From Pleomorphomonas sp. PLEO (lineage in GTDB: Bacteria > Pseudomonadota > Alphaproteobacteria > Rhizobiales > Pleomorphomonadaceae), in contig NZ_CP166625.1 of the NCBI RefSeq assembly GCF_041320595.1, positions 3,966,001-4,030,000 on the forward strand: a stretch of 64,000 nt of DNA, in the 5' to 3' direction. A program made the position numbers and the translations under genes. Positions 17,628 to 27,426 of this stretch are shown here, in pieces (position 1 is the first letter of the stretch; each line of letters begins with the position of its first letter). Below the pieces are notes generated by a model. That model worked only from the letters and a program-made list of their open reading frames with translations, made no database searches and had not been told where the DNA came from.

Positions 17628-19469
17628 TCAGGCAGTGGCCTTGGTCGGGTCTGCGGCATCGATTATCCGAATATTGATGCGCGGCGCACCCTGCCACCAG
17701 TCGAGATCGACGTGACCTGCGATATGAACCGGCGCGCCGCGACTCGCCGCCAGGAAGTCGCCGAGCGGCTGACCGGCGGCGCGGAAGGCCATGGCCTTGA
17801 CGCGGGTGCCGGCCGAGGACGCGAGAGTCAAACGGAGGTGGTTGCGCCCGACAGTATCGAGATAGAGGATACGGTGGGCGGGGAAGACAAACAGCGGCTC
17901 GGGTTGAGCCGACCCGAAGGGGCCGACCCGCCCAATCGCTTCGATGAGTTCGGGCGTCGCGCCATCGGCGGTCAGCGCCGCGTCGATTTCCAACGCCTCG
18001 GCGGCGCGGGCCATCGCTACGCCGTCGGCCACAGCCGCCGATACGAAGGCGCGGAATGCATCGACGCCTTCCGCCGGCAGCGATACGCCGGCCGCCATGG
18101 CATGTCCGCCTCCCTTAGTAATCAGGCCGCGTTCAAGGGCAAGGCGCACCACGGCACCGAGGTCGACGCCGACAATCGAGCGACCGGAACCAACCGCCCC
18201 ACCCTCACCATCCATCGCGATGGCGAACGTCGGGCAGCGATAGCGCTCCTTGAGGCGGGCTGCGACGAGGCCGACGATACCCGGATGCCAGTCGGCTGAA
18301 GCCTCCACGATCACCGGCGGGGCCACACCGCCAAGCCGAGCCGCCACCATCAGCTCGGCCGCGTCCACCGCTTCGGCTTCCAGCGTTTGCCGCTCGCGAT
18401 TGAGCCGGTCGAGTTCCACGGCAATGCGACCGGCCGCCACATGATCGTCGGACGTCAACAGGCGAGCGCCGAGGCCGCTGTCGCCGATACGGCCACCGGC
18501 ATTGATGCGCGGCCCCAGCATGAAGGCAAGATTATAGGGCGTCGGCGGTCCGGTGAGCTTGACCACATCGGCAAGCGCCGCGAGGCCGCGATTGCCGCGC
18601 GCGCGCAAGACGGATAGCCCCTTCACGACGAAGGCGCGGTTGAGACCGATGAGCGGCACCACGTCGCAAATGGTGCCAAGCGCCACCAGGTCGAGCAGCG
18701 CCAGCAGATCTGGCGGCGGCGTACCCTGCCGCTCGAACCAGCCGCGCCGCCGAAGCTCGCGATTGACGGCCACCAGCGTCACGAAAGTAACGCCGACGGC
18801 GGCAAGATGGCCGTGGCCGGAGAGATCGTCCTGCCGGTTAGGATTGACCAACGCCAGCGTTGGCGGCAGTTCCACGCCGGCCTGGTGATGATCCAGGGTA
18901 ACCACGGAAAGGCCAAGCCGTCGCGCCTCGTCGAAGGCCTCGAAGCTGGACGTGCCGCAGTCGAGCGTCACGAGCAGCGTGGCGCCACCAGCCGCCAACT
19001 CGCCGACGGCGCGCGGATTGGGGCCGTAGCCGTCGACGATGCGATCGGGGATGTAGATGGCGGGGTCGAGCCCCTGACTGCGCAGATAGCGAACGAAGAC
19101 AGCCACCGACGTGGCGCCGTCAACGTCATAGTCGCCGAAGACAGCCAGCTTTTCACCGTGTTCGATAGCGTCGGCGATGCGGCTGGCCGCCGCATCCATG
19201 TCGGTGAATAGCGAAGGGTCGGGCAACAGTGTCCGGATTTGCGGATTGAGATAGGCGTCTGCGGCGTCGGCTGGAACGTCGCGGGCGGCAAGCAGCCGCG
19301 ACACGACGTCTGGCAGACCGACCTCCTGCGCGATCTGGCGAGCGAGCGCCGCGCCGCGCATATCCAGCCGGTCGCGCCAGGGACGATCGGTCGCGGAACG
19401 CGTTACGCCAAGAACAGCGCGGCGCCCGGCCGGAAGGGTCGGCGGAACGGATTCGGCAGGAGAAGTCAT
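17628..19469 (-). CDS. recJ: Single-stranded-DNA-specific exonuclease RecJ
   Basis: RecJ is the 5'-3' single-strand exonuclease of RecF-pathway recombination and mismatch repair. The 613-residue product has the DHH-family motifs in order: FGDYDVDGATS at 111-121 (metal-binding Asp residues), LVTLDCG at about 167, TLDHHQAG with DHH at 193-195, and in the DHHA1 half SADWHPGIVG, GSGRSIVGVDLG and the glycine loop TKGGGHAMAAG. The C-terminal OB-like region contains WWQGAPRINIRIIDA. Length is normal. The macroglobulin gene follows after 154 bp and the DJ-1 gene lies 64 bp upstream, all on one strand. Confidence 0.97.
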   Translation of the reverse strand: MTSPAESVPPTLPAGRRAVLGVTRSATDRPWRDRLDMRGAALARQIAQEVGLPDVVSRLLAARDVPADAADAYLNPQIRTLLPDPSLFTDMDAAASRIADAIEHGEKLAVFGDYDVDGATSVAVFVRYLRSQGLDPAIYIPDRIVDGYGPNPRAVGELAAGGATLLVTLDCGTSSFEAFDEARRLGLSVVTLDHHQAGVELPPTLALVNPNRQDDLSGHGHLAAVGVTFVTLVAVNRELRRRGWFERQGTPPPDLLALLDLVALGTICDVVPLIGLNRAFVVKGLSVLRARGNRGLAALADVVKLTGPPTPYNLAFMLGPRINAGGRIGDSGLGARLLTSDDHVAAGRIAVELDRLNRERQTLEAEAVDAAELMVAARLGGVAPPVIVEASADWHPGIVGLVAARLKERYRCPTFAIAMDGEGGAVGSGRSIVGVDLGAVVRLALERGLITKGGGHAMAAGVSLPAEGVDAFRAFVSAAVADGVAMARAAEALEIDAALTADGATPELIEAIGRVGPFGSAQPEPLFVFPAHRILYLDTVGRNHLRLTLASSAGTRVKAMAFRAAGQPLGDFLAASRGAPVHIAGHVDLDWWQGAPRINIRIIDAADPTKATA

Positions 19470-19533
19470 CGCTTCTCAATAGAGCAAGCGACGCGGCCAC
19501 GCAAAGCCGCAGGGGCAACTGACGGAGGATAGA

Positions 19534-20112
19534 TCAGGCGTTTTGATGTTCGGCGGAGATCATGACGGCCAGTTGGTCGATCAATGGATGATCGGGCCAG
19601 ATCAATCCCAGCAAGCTGGTGGCAAAGCTGGCCGGCGCCGAACCCGGCGCGGTCACCAGCATGCCGTCGATCACGGCGCGAGGCGAGTCCACATAAAGCG
19701 ATCCGTCGTAGTCCGGCACATGATCCCGAAGATAGACGGCCGCGTTACTGGTATGGCGCCGCTGTTGCAAAACACCAGCCCGCGCGGCGGCGAGCGTCCC
19801 GCCACAGATCGCACCGACCGGGCGGCCGGACGAAAGCGCCGAACGAATAACGGCACCAATATCCGGTGCATCGGCAGCTTCCCATCCGGACGATCCGATC
19901 ACCGCCAACGCGTCGAAATCCTGCGCCGCAAGCGCCTCCAGCGCCGCTCCCGGCGTAACGCTCAGTCCGCCCATCGACCGCACGACACGCCCGCCAGGTG
20001 TGTAGTGGTCGACACGAGCGCCGAGCCACGCCCGCGCAGCGGCGGCGAACGGACCCAATTCCCAATCGGCAAATTCGTCGAGCAGCACGATGGCAATGCG
20101 CTTGGCGGTCAT
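19534..20112 (-). CDS. DJ-1/PfpI family protein
   Basis: This 192-residue protein has the class I glutamine amidotransferase-like fold of DJ-1/PfpI. Key positions are Glu18 in DWELG and the nucleophile-elbow Cys103 in GAICGGT, followed by AAARAGVL and, later, ITAPG-like VTAPGSAPASFA. Family members include glyoxalase III/deglycase-like enzymes, chaperones and amidases, so the reaction cannot be stated; the AICGGT type of elbow is common in the YoaZ/ThiJ-like branch. The gene precedes recJ by 64 bp on the same strand and may be co-transcribed. It faces away from the chemoreceptor gene across a 320 bp AT-rich gap. Confidence 0.85.
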   Translation of the reverse strand: MTAKRIAIVLLDEFADWELGPFAAAARAWLGARVDHYTPGGRVVRSMGGLSVTPGAALEALAAQDFDALAVIGSSGWEAADAPDIGAVIRSALSSGRPVGAICGGTLAAARAGVLQQRRHTSNAAVYLRDHVPDYDGSLYVDSPRAVIDGMLVTAPGSAPASFATSLLGLIWPDHPLIDQLAVMISAEHQNA

Positions 20113-20432
20113 GGTCTGTCCTTTCGTGCGGCGTCGATGGACGACTATCGCACCGCTTTGGACAGTTTTATGTCAGCAGCCCGAAGCACTCACGTTGCCG
20201 GAAAATGAGGTGGCCCGCCTGAGCACCCGGATCTCAGGATCGATATAGCGAGCCTCCCAAAGAATACACGTCGCACTCCGCAAGTTTTTATCCCTAGGTA
20301 ATTCTCACATTTATGTTCATCATTCGACAGTAAAGTTTCATTTTAGAATAAAATTTCAGCAATGACTTCCTTTGTTAATATTGTTTAATTTCCGGCATAC
20401 CATATTGACGTCTGCCCAGGATGGAACCGACC
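20113..20432. other. AT-rich intergenic region before the chemoreceptor
   Basis: No gene is visible. The half nearest the chemoreceptor (about 20275-20410) is markedly AT rich compared with the rest of the window and probably holds its promoter. It includes an inverted repeat, ATTTTA-GAA-TAAAAT at 20340-20354. AGGATGG at about 20418-20424 is the likely ribosome site for the ATG at 20433. Confidence 0.5.
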
Positions 20433-22484
20433 ATGAGCAGAACTACGTTTGTTGGATATGCCCTCATTCTGATTGGCGGCCTCGCCTTTTCCGTGTTTCT
20501 TCTACAAAAAGAACGAAGCGATCTGGCCGCCGCCAAGACGGCTTATCGTGCGACCATGCAAGCCGATGCCGAGCCCACACAGGAGCGCATCGGCGAACAT
20601 TTCGGCGAGATCTACCGCAACATCAGGACGATCAGCTTTCTGCCGAGTGTCCGCCATATGACACCTGGCGGAGCGGCGGTCAGCGACGATGCTCTGGCAT
20701 CGATCCAACAAATCTACAACAACCTTGCCAGTAGTGTAGCCGTCTCAGAGGTCTACTTGATCCCGGGGCCGTTCGATCCGAACAGCATCGATCCATCCAC
20801 GGGAAAGAAACAGGTGCCAGCCTTGATGCTGGACGAGCTGATCACCGATGGCAGCCAAAAGTCCGGGTCTCAGACGGCGGTCGCCGCCGACATTGCCGGC
20901 GTTCCGGAGGAAGAGGACGAAGAGTACGCGCTGATCGTCAAACAGATTCAGGCGTTCGAAACTCTGCACCCGGATCTGGCGGCGATTTCTGATATGGCGG
21001 TTCCGTTGCAAGCCGGCCCCGAGGTTATCACCTGCGACAATTCGCAGATGACCTCGGCAAGTGACGACAAAGGGCGTTCGGGACTGGTGTTCTCCGTGCC
21101 GATTTATGGCACTGACGGGAAAGTAAGGGGGGCCGTATCGACGGTCATACTCTCCAATATCATCAGATCAATGCTGCCCGATGCACATTTTGCACTGGTC
21201 AACCCGAGCTATGGCTATGTTGGCCTGTCAAAGACACCTGGACAGGCCGAAGCATCTCTGGACTTCGTCAAAAAGGGCGCTCCAGATCCCTCCCTAATTG
21301 CCTCCTTCGTATTGCCCATATCCACCGCCGACGCCGAGCATCCCTGGATGTTGTGGGTCGGCCTTCCCGACGCTGAATTCGCGGCAAGTACCGACGTTCG
21401 CGACATAACGAACCAGCTTTGGTTCGGCCTTGCTGCCGACATCGCGGGCATATTAGTGTCCGGCCTCATCTGGACACTGATCCGCCGCAACCGAGCTCGC
21501 GCTGAGGCCAGCGAACATGACCTTCGGCACCGCCTCGAAGAGCAAGCCCATGAACTCGCCGAAATTGAACAATTCCGTAGCGAAGAGCGGCTCAATGAAG
21601 CAACCCTGAAGCGTGAGATCCTCCGCAAAATGGCCGCCGAGGTGGAACTCTCGACCGGTTCCGGCCTCGATCGCATTATTGACGGAGCAGAATCTCTTGA
21701 GGCCCGTACCGCCGGCATGACACAGGTTATCGGCGATGTCCGTGCTGCCTCGCAGCAAATCGCCGACGCCGCGCAACGCTCGCAGATTCTCAATGAGAAC
21801 GCCGCCAGCTTGTCGGATCAGGTAATAACCGCCATCAACGGCATATCCGATGACGTACACCGAAGTGCCGACGTTGGCCGCTCGGCGCTGTTGTCGATGG
21901 TCGCCGCTCGGTCGGCCGTCGAAGATCTGTCGCGAGCCGCCTCCGACATCGACCAGATCGCCGCGACGATCGCAACGATCGCCAAACAAACCAACCTGCT
22001 TGCTCTGAACGCGACCATCGAATCGGCGCGCGCAGGCGAACTTGGCCGGGGATTTGCCGTTGTGGCAGGCGAGGTCAAGAGTCTGGCATCACAGACGGAA
22101 AAATCCACCCTTGAGGTTACCGCCAAGATCACGGAAATCCAGGATACGACGCGACGTGTCGCAGAAGCTCTGCGCGATGCAGGCAAGACGGTGGAAACGT
22201 TGGGCGATACCAACAGCAGCATGCTGGCGCGTGTTGACGGACAGAGGGCGACCGTTGCCGATTTCTCGGCAAAGCTACGCGAGGCGCAAATGGCTGTCGC
22301 GGACGTCGGCCATCGGATCGGCGCCATCAACGCCGCCGTCGAAAGCACCTATGCTCTGTCGGCCGATGTTGCCGAGGTGACCAAGACGATCGAACACTCA
22401 TCTCTGTCGCTGCGAGACGACGTGCCGAGAATTATCAAAGACGCCATGGAACGAGCGGACCCGCTCGCGACGACGGCTGCCTGA
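20433..22484 (+). CDS. Methyl-accepting chemotaxis protein, transmembrane, without evident HAMP
   Basis: This 683-residue chemoreceptor has an N-terminal membrane segment (about residues 4-24), a periplasmic sensor of about 300 residues that looks like a double Cache domain ([19 protein letters not shown] is typical), a second membrane segment (about 327-349), a coiled-coil (about 355-410) and a signalling domain. The CheA/CheW-binding tip [20 protein letters not shown] lies near 516-540. I see no convincing HAMP domain after the second membrane segment, only a heptad-like stretch. The start at 20433 has AGGA in range; an in-frame ATG at 20421 is less well placed. No che genes are nearby, so it must work with a pathway encoded elsewhere. 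Confidence 0.9.
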   Translation: MSRTTFVGYALILIGGLAFSVFLLQKERSDLAAAKTAYRATMQADAEPTQERIGEHFGEIYRNIRTISFLPSVRHMTPGGAAVSDDALASIQQIYNNLASSVAVSEVYLIPGPFDPNSIDPSTGKKQVPALMLDELITDGSQKSGSQTAVAADIAGVPEEEDEEYALIVKQIQAFETLHPDLAAISDMAVPLQAGPEVITCDNSQMTSASDDKGRSGLVFSVPIYGTDGKVRGAVSTVILSNIIRSMLPDAHFALVNPSYGYVGLSKTPGQAEASLDFVKKGAPDPSLIASFVLPISTADAEHPWMLWVGLPDAEFAASTDVRDITNQLWFGLAADIAGILVSGLIWTLIRRNRARAEASEHDLRHRLEEQAHELAEIEQFRSEERLNEATLKREILRKMAAEVELSTGSGLDRIIDGAESLEARTAGMTQVIGDVRAASQQIADAAQRSQILNENAASLSDQVITAINGISDDVHRSADVGRSALLSMVAARSAVEDLSRAASDIDQIAATIATIAKQTNLLALNATIESARAGELGRGFAVVAGEVKSLASQTEKSTLEVTAKITEIQDTTRRVAEALRDAGKTVETLGDTNSSMLARVDGQRATVADFSAKLREAQMAVADVGHRIGAINAAVESTYALSADVAEVTKTIEHSSLSLRDDVPRIIKDAMERADPLATTAA

Positions 22485-22642
22485 CGCTAATTCCAATTCG
22501 CGAAGATGCTGACGCATCCGCTCATTGAAGCCATTGCCGATTCCTCATTTGCATCAGGGGTATAAGAAATCGGCAAGCAGAATACCAAGAGTCATTTTCA
22601 ATGCACCTTGGTATAGCTCGTTGTCGATGGGGTACACATGGA

Positions 22643-22668
22643 AAAGGCCCGGCGCGAGCCGGGCCTTT
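22643..22668 (-). terminator. Enolase terminator
   Basis: An eleven-base perfect stem (AAAGGCCCGGC at 22643-22653, GCCGGGCCTTT at 22658-22668) with a four-base loop lies 30 bases after the eno stop and ends in T residues on the minus strand. It may also stop the convergent chemoreceptor transcript. Confidence 0.85.
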
Positions 22669-22697
22669 CCTCATTTATTGCCCAAAGCCGAAGAGGC

Positions 22698-24041
<1,344 letters not shown>

Positions 24042-24218
24042 TCAGTGTGACGCTGCAAAGATGCGAACTGGCACGGATGTCAAGATTGTAATTGGTTTAG
24101 GCGAACCGTTTGACCACGGTTCGAATCGACTTGTCCGAGCAAGCGCAGAAGACGCTCTTCGGGGCGGGAATGAAAGAGCCGTCCGGCGGCGGTTGCGTTC
24201 CAAAGACAGCACCTTTCC

Positions 24219-24677
24219 TCAACGCAGCGGCCAACCAATCGCTTCGGAGGCAAATAGCGCCGCCCAGATGGCGACCGGCTGGAACGGGAGGCGAAGCCAA
24301 TAATACAGCTGTGACGACGGCAAGCCATCGACCGACAGGCCGCCGAGCGCATTCTTGATGTTGGCCGGGAACACGCAGACGAAATAGATCGCGAGCGCCC
24401 AACCTGCCATGAGCCGAACTTCGGGAACCCAAAGTCCCAAGCCGCCCGCCAGCTCGCAAAGGCCGGTGAACAGAACGACAAAGGCGGGAGCCGGTACGAA
24501 CCGCGGCATCATGGGCAAGTAGCGCTTCGGCGTGATCAGGTGATCGATGCCGAAAAACAGCAGCGATGCCGACAATCCCCAACGCCCCGCCGTGGCCGGA
24601 TCGAGAGGCAGGCCGACCAGCCAGCCGATCAGCATCGCCATGGTTGAGACCGCGGTGAGCATGGCAAAAAACAGCAT
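24219..24677 (-). CDS. DoxX-like small membrane protein
   Basis: This 152-residue protein with four predicted membrane segments belongs to the DoxX-like group: SASLLFFGIDHLITPKRYLPMMP, then PAFVVLFTGLCELAGGLGLWVP, WALAIYFVCVFPANIKNAL and a C-terminal LRLPFQPVAIWAALFASEA. Members often appear in stress-response loci and beside TetR or MarR regulators; their exact function is unclear. I place the start at the ATG at 24677, preceded by GGAG six bases upstream; the open frame runs much further back through the promoter region. It diverges from a TetR-type gene and an inverted-repeat operator lies between them. Confidence 0.8.
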   Translation of the reverse strand: MLFFAMLTAVSTMAMLIGWLVGLPLDPATAGRWGLSASLLFFGIDHLITPKRYLPMMPRFVPAPAFVVLFTGLCELAGGLGLWVPEVRLMAGWALAIYFVCVFPANIKNALGGLSVDGLPSSQLYYWLRLPFQPVAIWAALFASEAIGWPLR

Positions 24678-24721
24678 CGACATCTCCATTCGAGGCTTGC
24701 ACTTTCCGGCCGCCCATTTCA

Positions 24722-24767
24722 ATGTTGACACCATCAACATGCAAGAGGGTGTGGACATTGTCAACAT
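24722..24767. promoter_or_regulatory. Inverted-repeat operator between doxX-like and tetR-type genes
   Basis: ATGTTGA-CACCA-TCAACAT at 24722-24740 is a perfect 7+5+7 inverted repeat. A further half site TGTCAACAT at 24759-24767 is the exact reverse complement of ATGTTGACA at 24722-24730. It sits about 45 bases upstream of the doxX-like start and contains TTGACA, so a bound repressor would block transcription. The adjacent TetR-type protein is the obvious candidate ligand. Confidence 0.65.
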
Positions 24768-24862
24768 CGAAAGACCGGCAACTAGGTCGTCAGAAAGGTG
24801 CCTCCGCCGCATCCGGTCATCAGACCGGCACGGACGACGGTGAAGCAACCGGGCGGACAGAC

Positions 24863-25471
24863 TTGCAGCGGCCCGGCCCGGATTCGACTGCTTCCCACGA
24901 CGGCAGTCCCTATCACCACGGCGATCTCAGGCGCGCCCTGATCGCTGCCGGACAAACGCTGCTGGCGGAGGGCGGACCATCGGGCGTTTCGCTTCGCGAG
25001 GTCGCGAGGGCGGCCGGCGTGTCGCACAATGCCCCTTACCGGCATTTCGAAAGCCGCGAGGCGCTGCTGGCCGCCATTGCGACCGACGGGTTCGAGCGCC
25101 TCTCGGATCGGATTGCCGCGACGGAGGCCAATGCCAATGACATCGACCGTCTGATCGCCACCGGCCGCGCCTACATCACCTTTGCCATTGAGGTCCCTTC
25201 GCTCTATCGGCTGATGTTCTCATCCGAAGTTCGCAAGGCGGCTTTTCCCGCGCTCGGAGCGGCGGCCGATCGAACCTACGCCCAGCTCACGGCCGCCCTC
25301 CCCTCGTCGCCGGCCACGCCACGCGGCGTAACGCTTGGAGCCTGGGCGTTGGTACACGGGTTCGCCGACCTTCTGACATCCGGGCAACTGTCGGACGACT
25401 TGCAAGGAAAGTTACGAGAGGAAGCAATCGACCATATGTTGAGAGCCTATGCCCGCGGCGCGGCGAGGTGA
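24863..25471 (+). CDS. TetR/AcrR family transcriptional regulator
   Basis: This gives about 202 residues from the TTG at 24863, which has GGCGGA about five bases upstream. A longer frame starts at an ATG at 24722, but that ATG lies inside the operator, and the extra residues look non-coding. The N-terminal TetR helix-turn-helix is clear: YHHGDLRRALIAAGQTLLAEG, then VSLREVARAAGVSHNAPYRHF. The C-terminal half resembles the WHG-type TetR domain (YITFAIEVPSLYRLMFSSEVRKAAF, LGAWALVHGFADLL). It probably represses itself and the divergent doxX-like gene and is released by an unknown ligand. Confidence 0.88.
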   Translation: MQRPGPDSTASHDGSPYHHGDLRRALIAAGQTLLAEGGPSGVSLREVARAAGVSHNAPYRHFESREALLAAIATDGFERLSDRIAATEANANDIDRLIATGRAYITFAIEVPSLYRLMFSSEVRKAAFPALGAAADRTYAQLTAALPSSPATPRGVTLGAWALVHGFADLLTSGQLSDDLQGKLREEAIDHMLRAYARGAAR

Positions 25472-25574
25472 GCCCTCGCCGAAGGTCCAAAATATCATGT
25501 TCCTTTCCTTCCGCCGTCGCCCTTCAGGAAGACTTAAGTTGCGGTGAAGGCGATATTTATTGATCTTCGCGGAA

Positions 25575-25589
25575 CTATGGGGCCCATAG
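25575..25589. promoter_or_regulatory. Palindrome upstream of the NADH dehydrogenase gene
   Basis: CTATGGG-G-CCCATAG is a perfect 7+1+7 palindrome 36 bases before the ndh start codon. Its position in the leader or just after the promoter suggests a regulator site; the regulator is unknown. Confidence 0.3.
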
Positions 25590-25625
25590 AGAGACACGTT
25601 TGGATCTCATGGACTGGAAGCCTTC

Positions 25626-26897
25626 ATGGTCAACCATCGCGTCGTCGTCGTCGGAGCCGGATTTGCCGGGTTACAACTTGTGCTCGACCTCAAGGGCGCG
25701 CCAGTCGACATCACGCTGATCGACCGGCGCAACCATCATCTGTTCCAGCCCCTTCTCTACCAAGTGGCGACGACGCTTCTGGCCACCTCGGAGATTGCCT
25801 GGCCAATCCGCCGACTGTTCCGCGACCGACCGGAGGTGAAGACGGTGCTTGGCCACGTCGTCGGCGTCGATCGGCAGGAAAAGACAGTCAAGCTCAGGGA
25901 TGGCAGCGCCGTTGCCTACGACACGTTGGTGCTGGCCACCGGCGCTCGCCACGCCTATTTCGGCCACGACGAGTGGGAAGCCTTCGCGCCAGGCCTCAAG
26001 ACGCTGGAGGATGCCACGACCATCCGCCGCCGCGTGTTGCTGGCCTTCGAGCGAGCGGAACTGGAGACCGATCCCGAAAAGCGTCAGGCGTTGCTCACCT
26101 TCGCCATCATCGGCGGCGGCCCAACCGGCGTCGAGCTTGCCGGCATCATCGCCGAGCTGGCCCATCGAACGCTCGTCAAGGAGTTCCGGGCAATCGATAC
26201 CCGCACGGCCCGTATCCTGTTGATCGAGGCAGGGCCGCGCATTCTACCGGTCTTCACGACCGATCTGTCCGACTATGGCCGTGAAGCACTGGAAAAGCTC
26301 GGCGTCACCGTGCGAACGGGTGCGCCGGTCACCGATATTTCAGCCGACGGCGTTCGCGTCGGCGATGAATTCGTTCCCACCAAGACGGTGCTGTGGGCAG
26401 CGGGCGTGCAAGCCTCGCGCGCCGCGCAGTGGCTCGACGCACCCGCCGACCGGGCCGGGCGGGCGATCGTTGAGCACGATCTCTCCATACCCGGCGCTCC
26501 GGATGTTTTCGTCATCGGCGACACCGCCTCAGTAACCACGGCCGAGGGAAAGCCGGTGCCTGGCGTGGCACCGGCCGCCAAGCAGCAGGGCGCCCACGTT
26601 GCGAGGGTCATTCTGAGCCGGCTAGCCGGCAAGCCGGCGCCGGGGCCCTTCGTCTACCACCATCAGGGTAACCTTGCCACGATCGGCCGCAGCGCCGCTG
26701 TGGTCGACTTCGGCTGGATCAAGCTGAAAGGCGCCGTTGCCTGGTGGGTGTGGGGTATCGCCCACATCTATTTCCTGATCGGCACGCGCAGCCGCTTCGC
26801 GGTGGCCTGGAGCTGGCTGTGGATCTTCATGTCGGGCCAGCATTCGGCGCGCCTCATCACACAGAAGGAAACGTTGAAAGAAGAGAACGGCCGCTGA
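25626..26897 (+). CDS. ndh: Type II NADH dehydrogenase (NAD(P)/FAD-dependent oxidoreductase)
   Basis: NDH-2 passes electrons from NADH to quinone at the inner membrane without pumping protons. The 423-residue product has two dinucleotide-binding folds: FAD site VVVVGAGFAGL at residues 5-15 and NADH site FAIIGGGPTGVELAG near 161-175. Also visible are LFQPLLYQVAT (quinone region), LVLATGARHAYFG, TVLWAAGVQAS, the FAD-binding VFVIGDTA and APAAKQQGAHVARVI. The C-terminus has the hydrophobic membrane-anchoring part GAVAWWVWGIAHIYFLIG. The ATG at 25626 aligns with family starts. It ends in a hairpin shared with the convergent GNAT gene. Confidence 0.93.
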   Translation: MVNHRVVVVGAGFAGLQLVLDLKGAPVDITLIDRRNHHLFQPLLYQVATTLLATSEIAWPIRRLFRDRPEVKTVLGHVVGVDRQEKTVKLRDGSAVAYDTLVLATGARHAYFGHDEWEAFAPGLKTLEDATTIRRRVLLAFERAELETDPEKRQALLTFAIIGGGPTGVELAGIIAELAHRTLVKEFRAIDTRTARILLIEAGPRILPVFTTDLSDYGREALEKLGVTVRTGAPVTDISADGVRVGDEFVPTKTVLWAAGVQASRAAQWLDAPADRAGRAIVEHDLSIPGAPDVFVIGDTASVTTAEGKPVPGVAPAAKQQGAHVARVILSRLAGKPAPGPFVYHHQGNLATIGRSAAVVDFGWIKLKGAVAWWVWGIAHIYFLIGTRSRFAVAWSWLWIFMSGQHSARLITQKETLKEENGR

Positions 26898-26904
26898 GGC
26901 CGTT
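26886..26904. terminator. Hairpin between convergent ndh and GNAT genes
   Basis: AACGGCC at 26886-26892 pairs with GGCCGTT at 26898-26904 over a five-base loop that contains the ndh stop codon. It likely ends both transcripts, although T runs are short. Confidence 0.5.
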
Positions 26905-27334
26905 ATCCTTCCATCTCCGCCAGCACGAAACGCGTCATTCCGGCGCCCAGCCTTTCGGTGGGGCGCCGGGTAAAGCCAAACTTCTCGTAAAAGCCTTCCT
27001 TGCCCTCGGCCGCCATCAGACCGATCGTAGCTCCGATCGGCGCCCGCCTCAGCACTTCGGCAAGCAACGCCTCGACAACCATCCGACCAACGCCCTGCCC
27101 CCGGAAATCGGGATGAACGATGACGTCCTGCAAATAAAAGTAGAGGACGCCATCGCCGACAACGCGGCCGAAGCCGGCCAAACAGGTGCCATCGCGCGCC
27201 ACGACGCTAATGAGCCCAGCGGCAAGGGCGCGTTCGGCAATTGCGAGATCGATAGCCCCCCAGCCACAAGCAGCCCGTAGCCGCGCGAAGTCTTCCGCCG
27301 TGGGCGGTAGGGCGGAAAGTTCAATGGTTGCCAT
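26903..27334 (-). CDS. GNAT family N-acetyltransferase
   Basis: This is a compact 143-residue single-domain acetyltransferase. The acetyl-CoA pyrophosphate loop reads DVIVHPDFRGQGVGRMVVEALL (Q/RxxGxG/A motif in RGQGVG), and the C-terminal GLMAAEGKEGFYEKFGFTRRP is the typical final motif with the Tyr that can act as general acid. Such YhbS-like or Aac-like enzymes modify small amines or protein N-termini; the substrate is unknown. The ATG at 27334 gives a full-length domain. It lies downstream of the DAHP synthase terminator and converges with ndh. Confidence 0.9.
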   Translation of the reverse strand: MATIELSALPPTAEDFARLRAACGWGAIDLAIAERALAAGLISVVARDGTCLAGFGRVVGDGVLYFYLQDVIVHPDFRGQGVGRMVVEALLAEVLRRAPIGATIGLMAAEGKEGFYEKFGFTRRPTERLGAGMTRFVLAEMEG

Positions 27335-27366
27335 CGCGATCGGGATTCCTCTTTTCCATCAATGCA

Positions 27367-27392
27367 AAAGGCGCCCCTCTCGGAGCGCCTTT
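27367..27392 (-). terminator. DAHP synthase terminator
   Basis: AAAGGCGC at 27367-27374 pairs with GCGCCTTT at 27385-27392, with T residues following on the minus strand, 35 bases after the stop of the DAHP synthase gene. Confidence 0.75.
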
Positions 27393-27426
27393 CTTTTCAA
27401 TCAACACCTTTGCGAGGAACTCCGTT

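Noticed and set aside
20208-20224. Sigma-54-like phrase TGGCCCG followed by GAGCA upstream of the chemoreceptor
   Set aside because: The GG to GC spacing is off by one and the -12 part lacks TTGC.
24100-24135. tRNA-like phrase GGTTCGAATC
   Set aside because: The flanking bases do not form a five-base T stem or an acceptor stem, and no CCA end or anticodon arm is present; it forms a simple GAACCGT/ACGGTTC hairpin between eno and the doxX-like gene.
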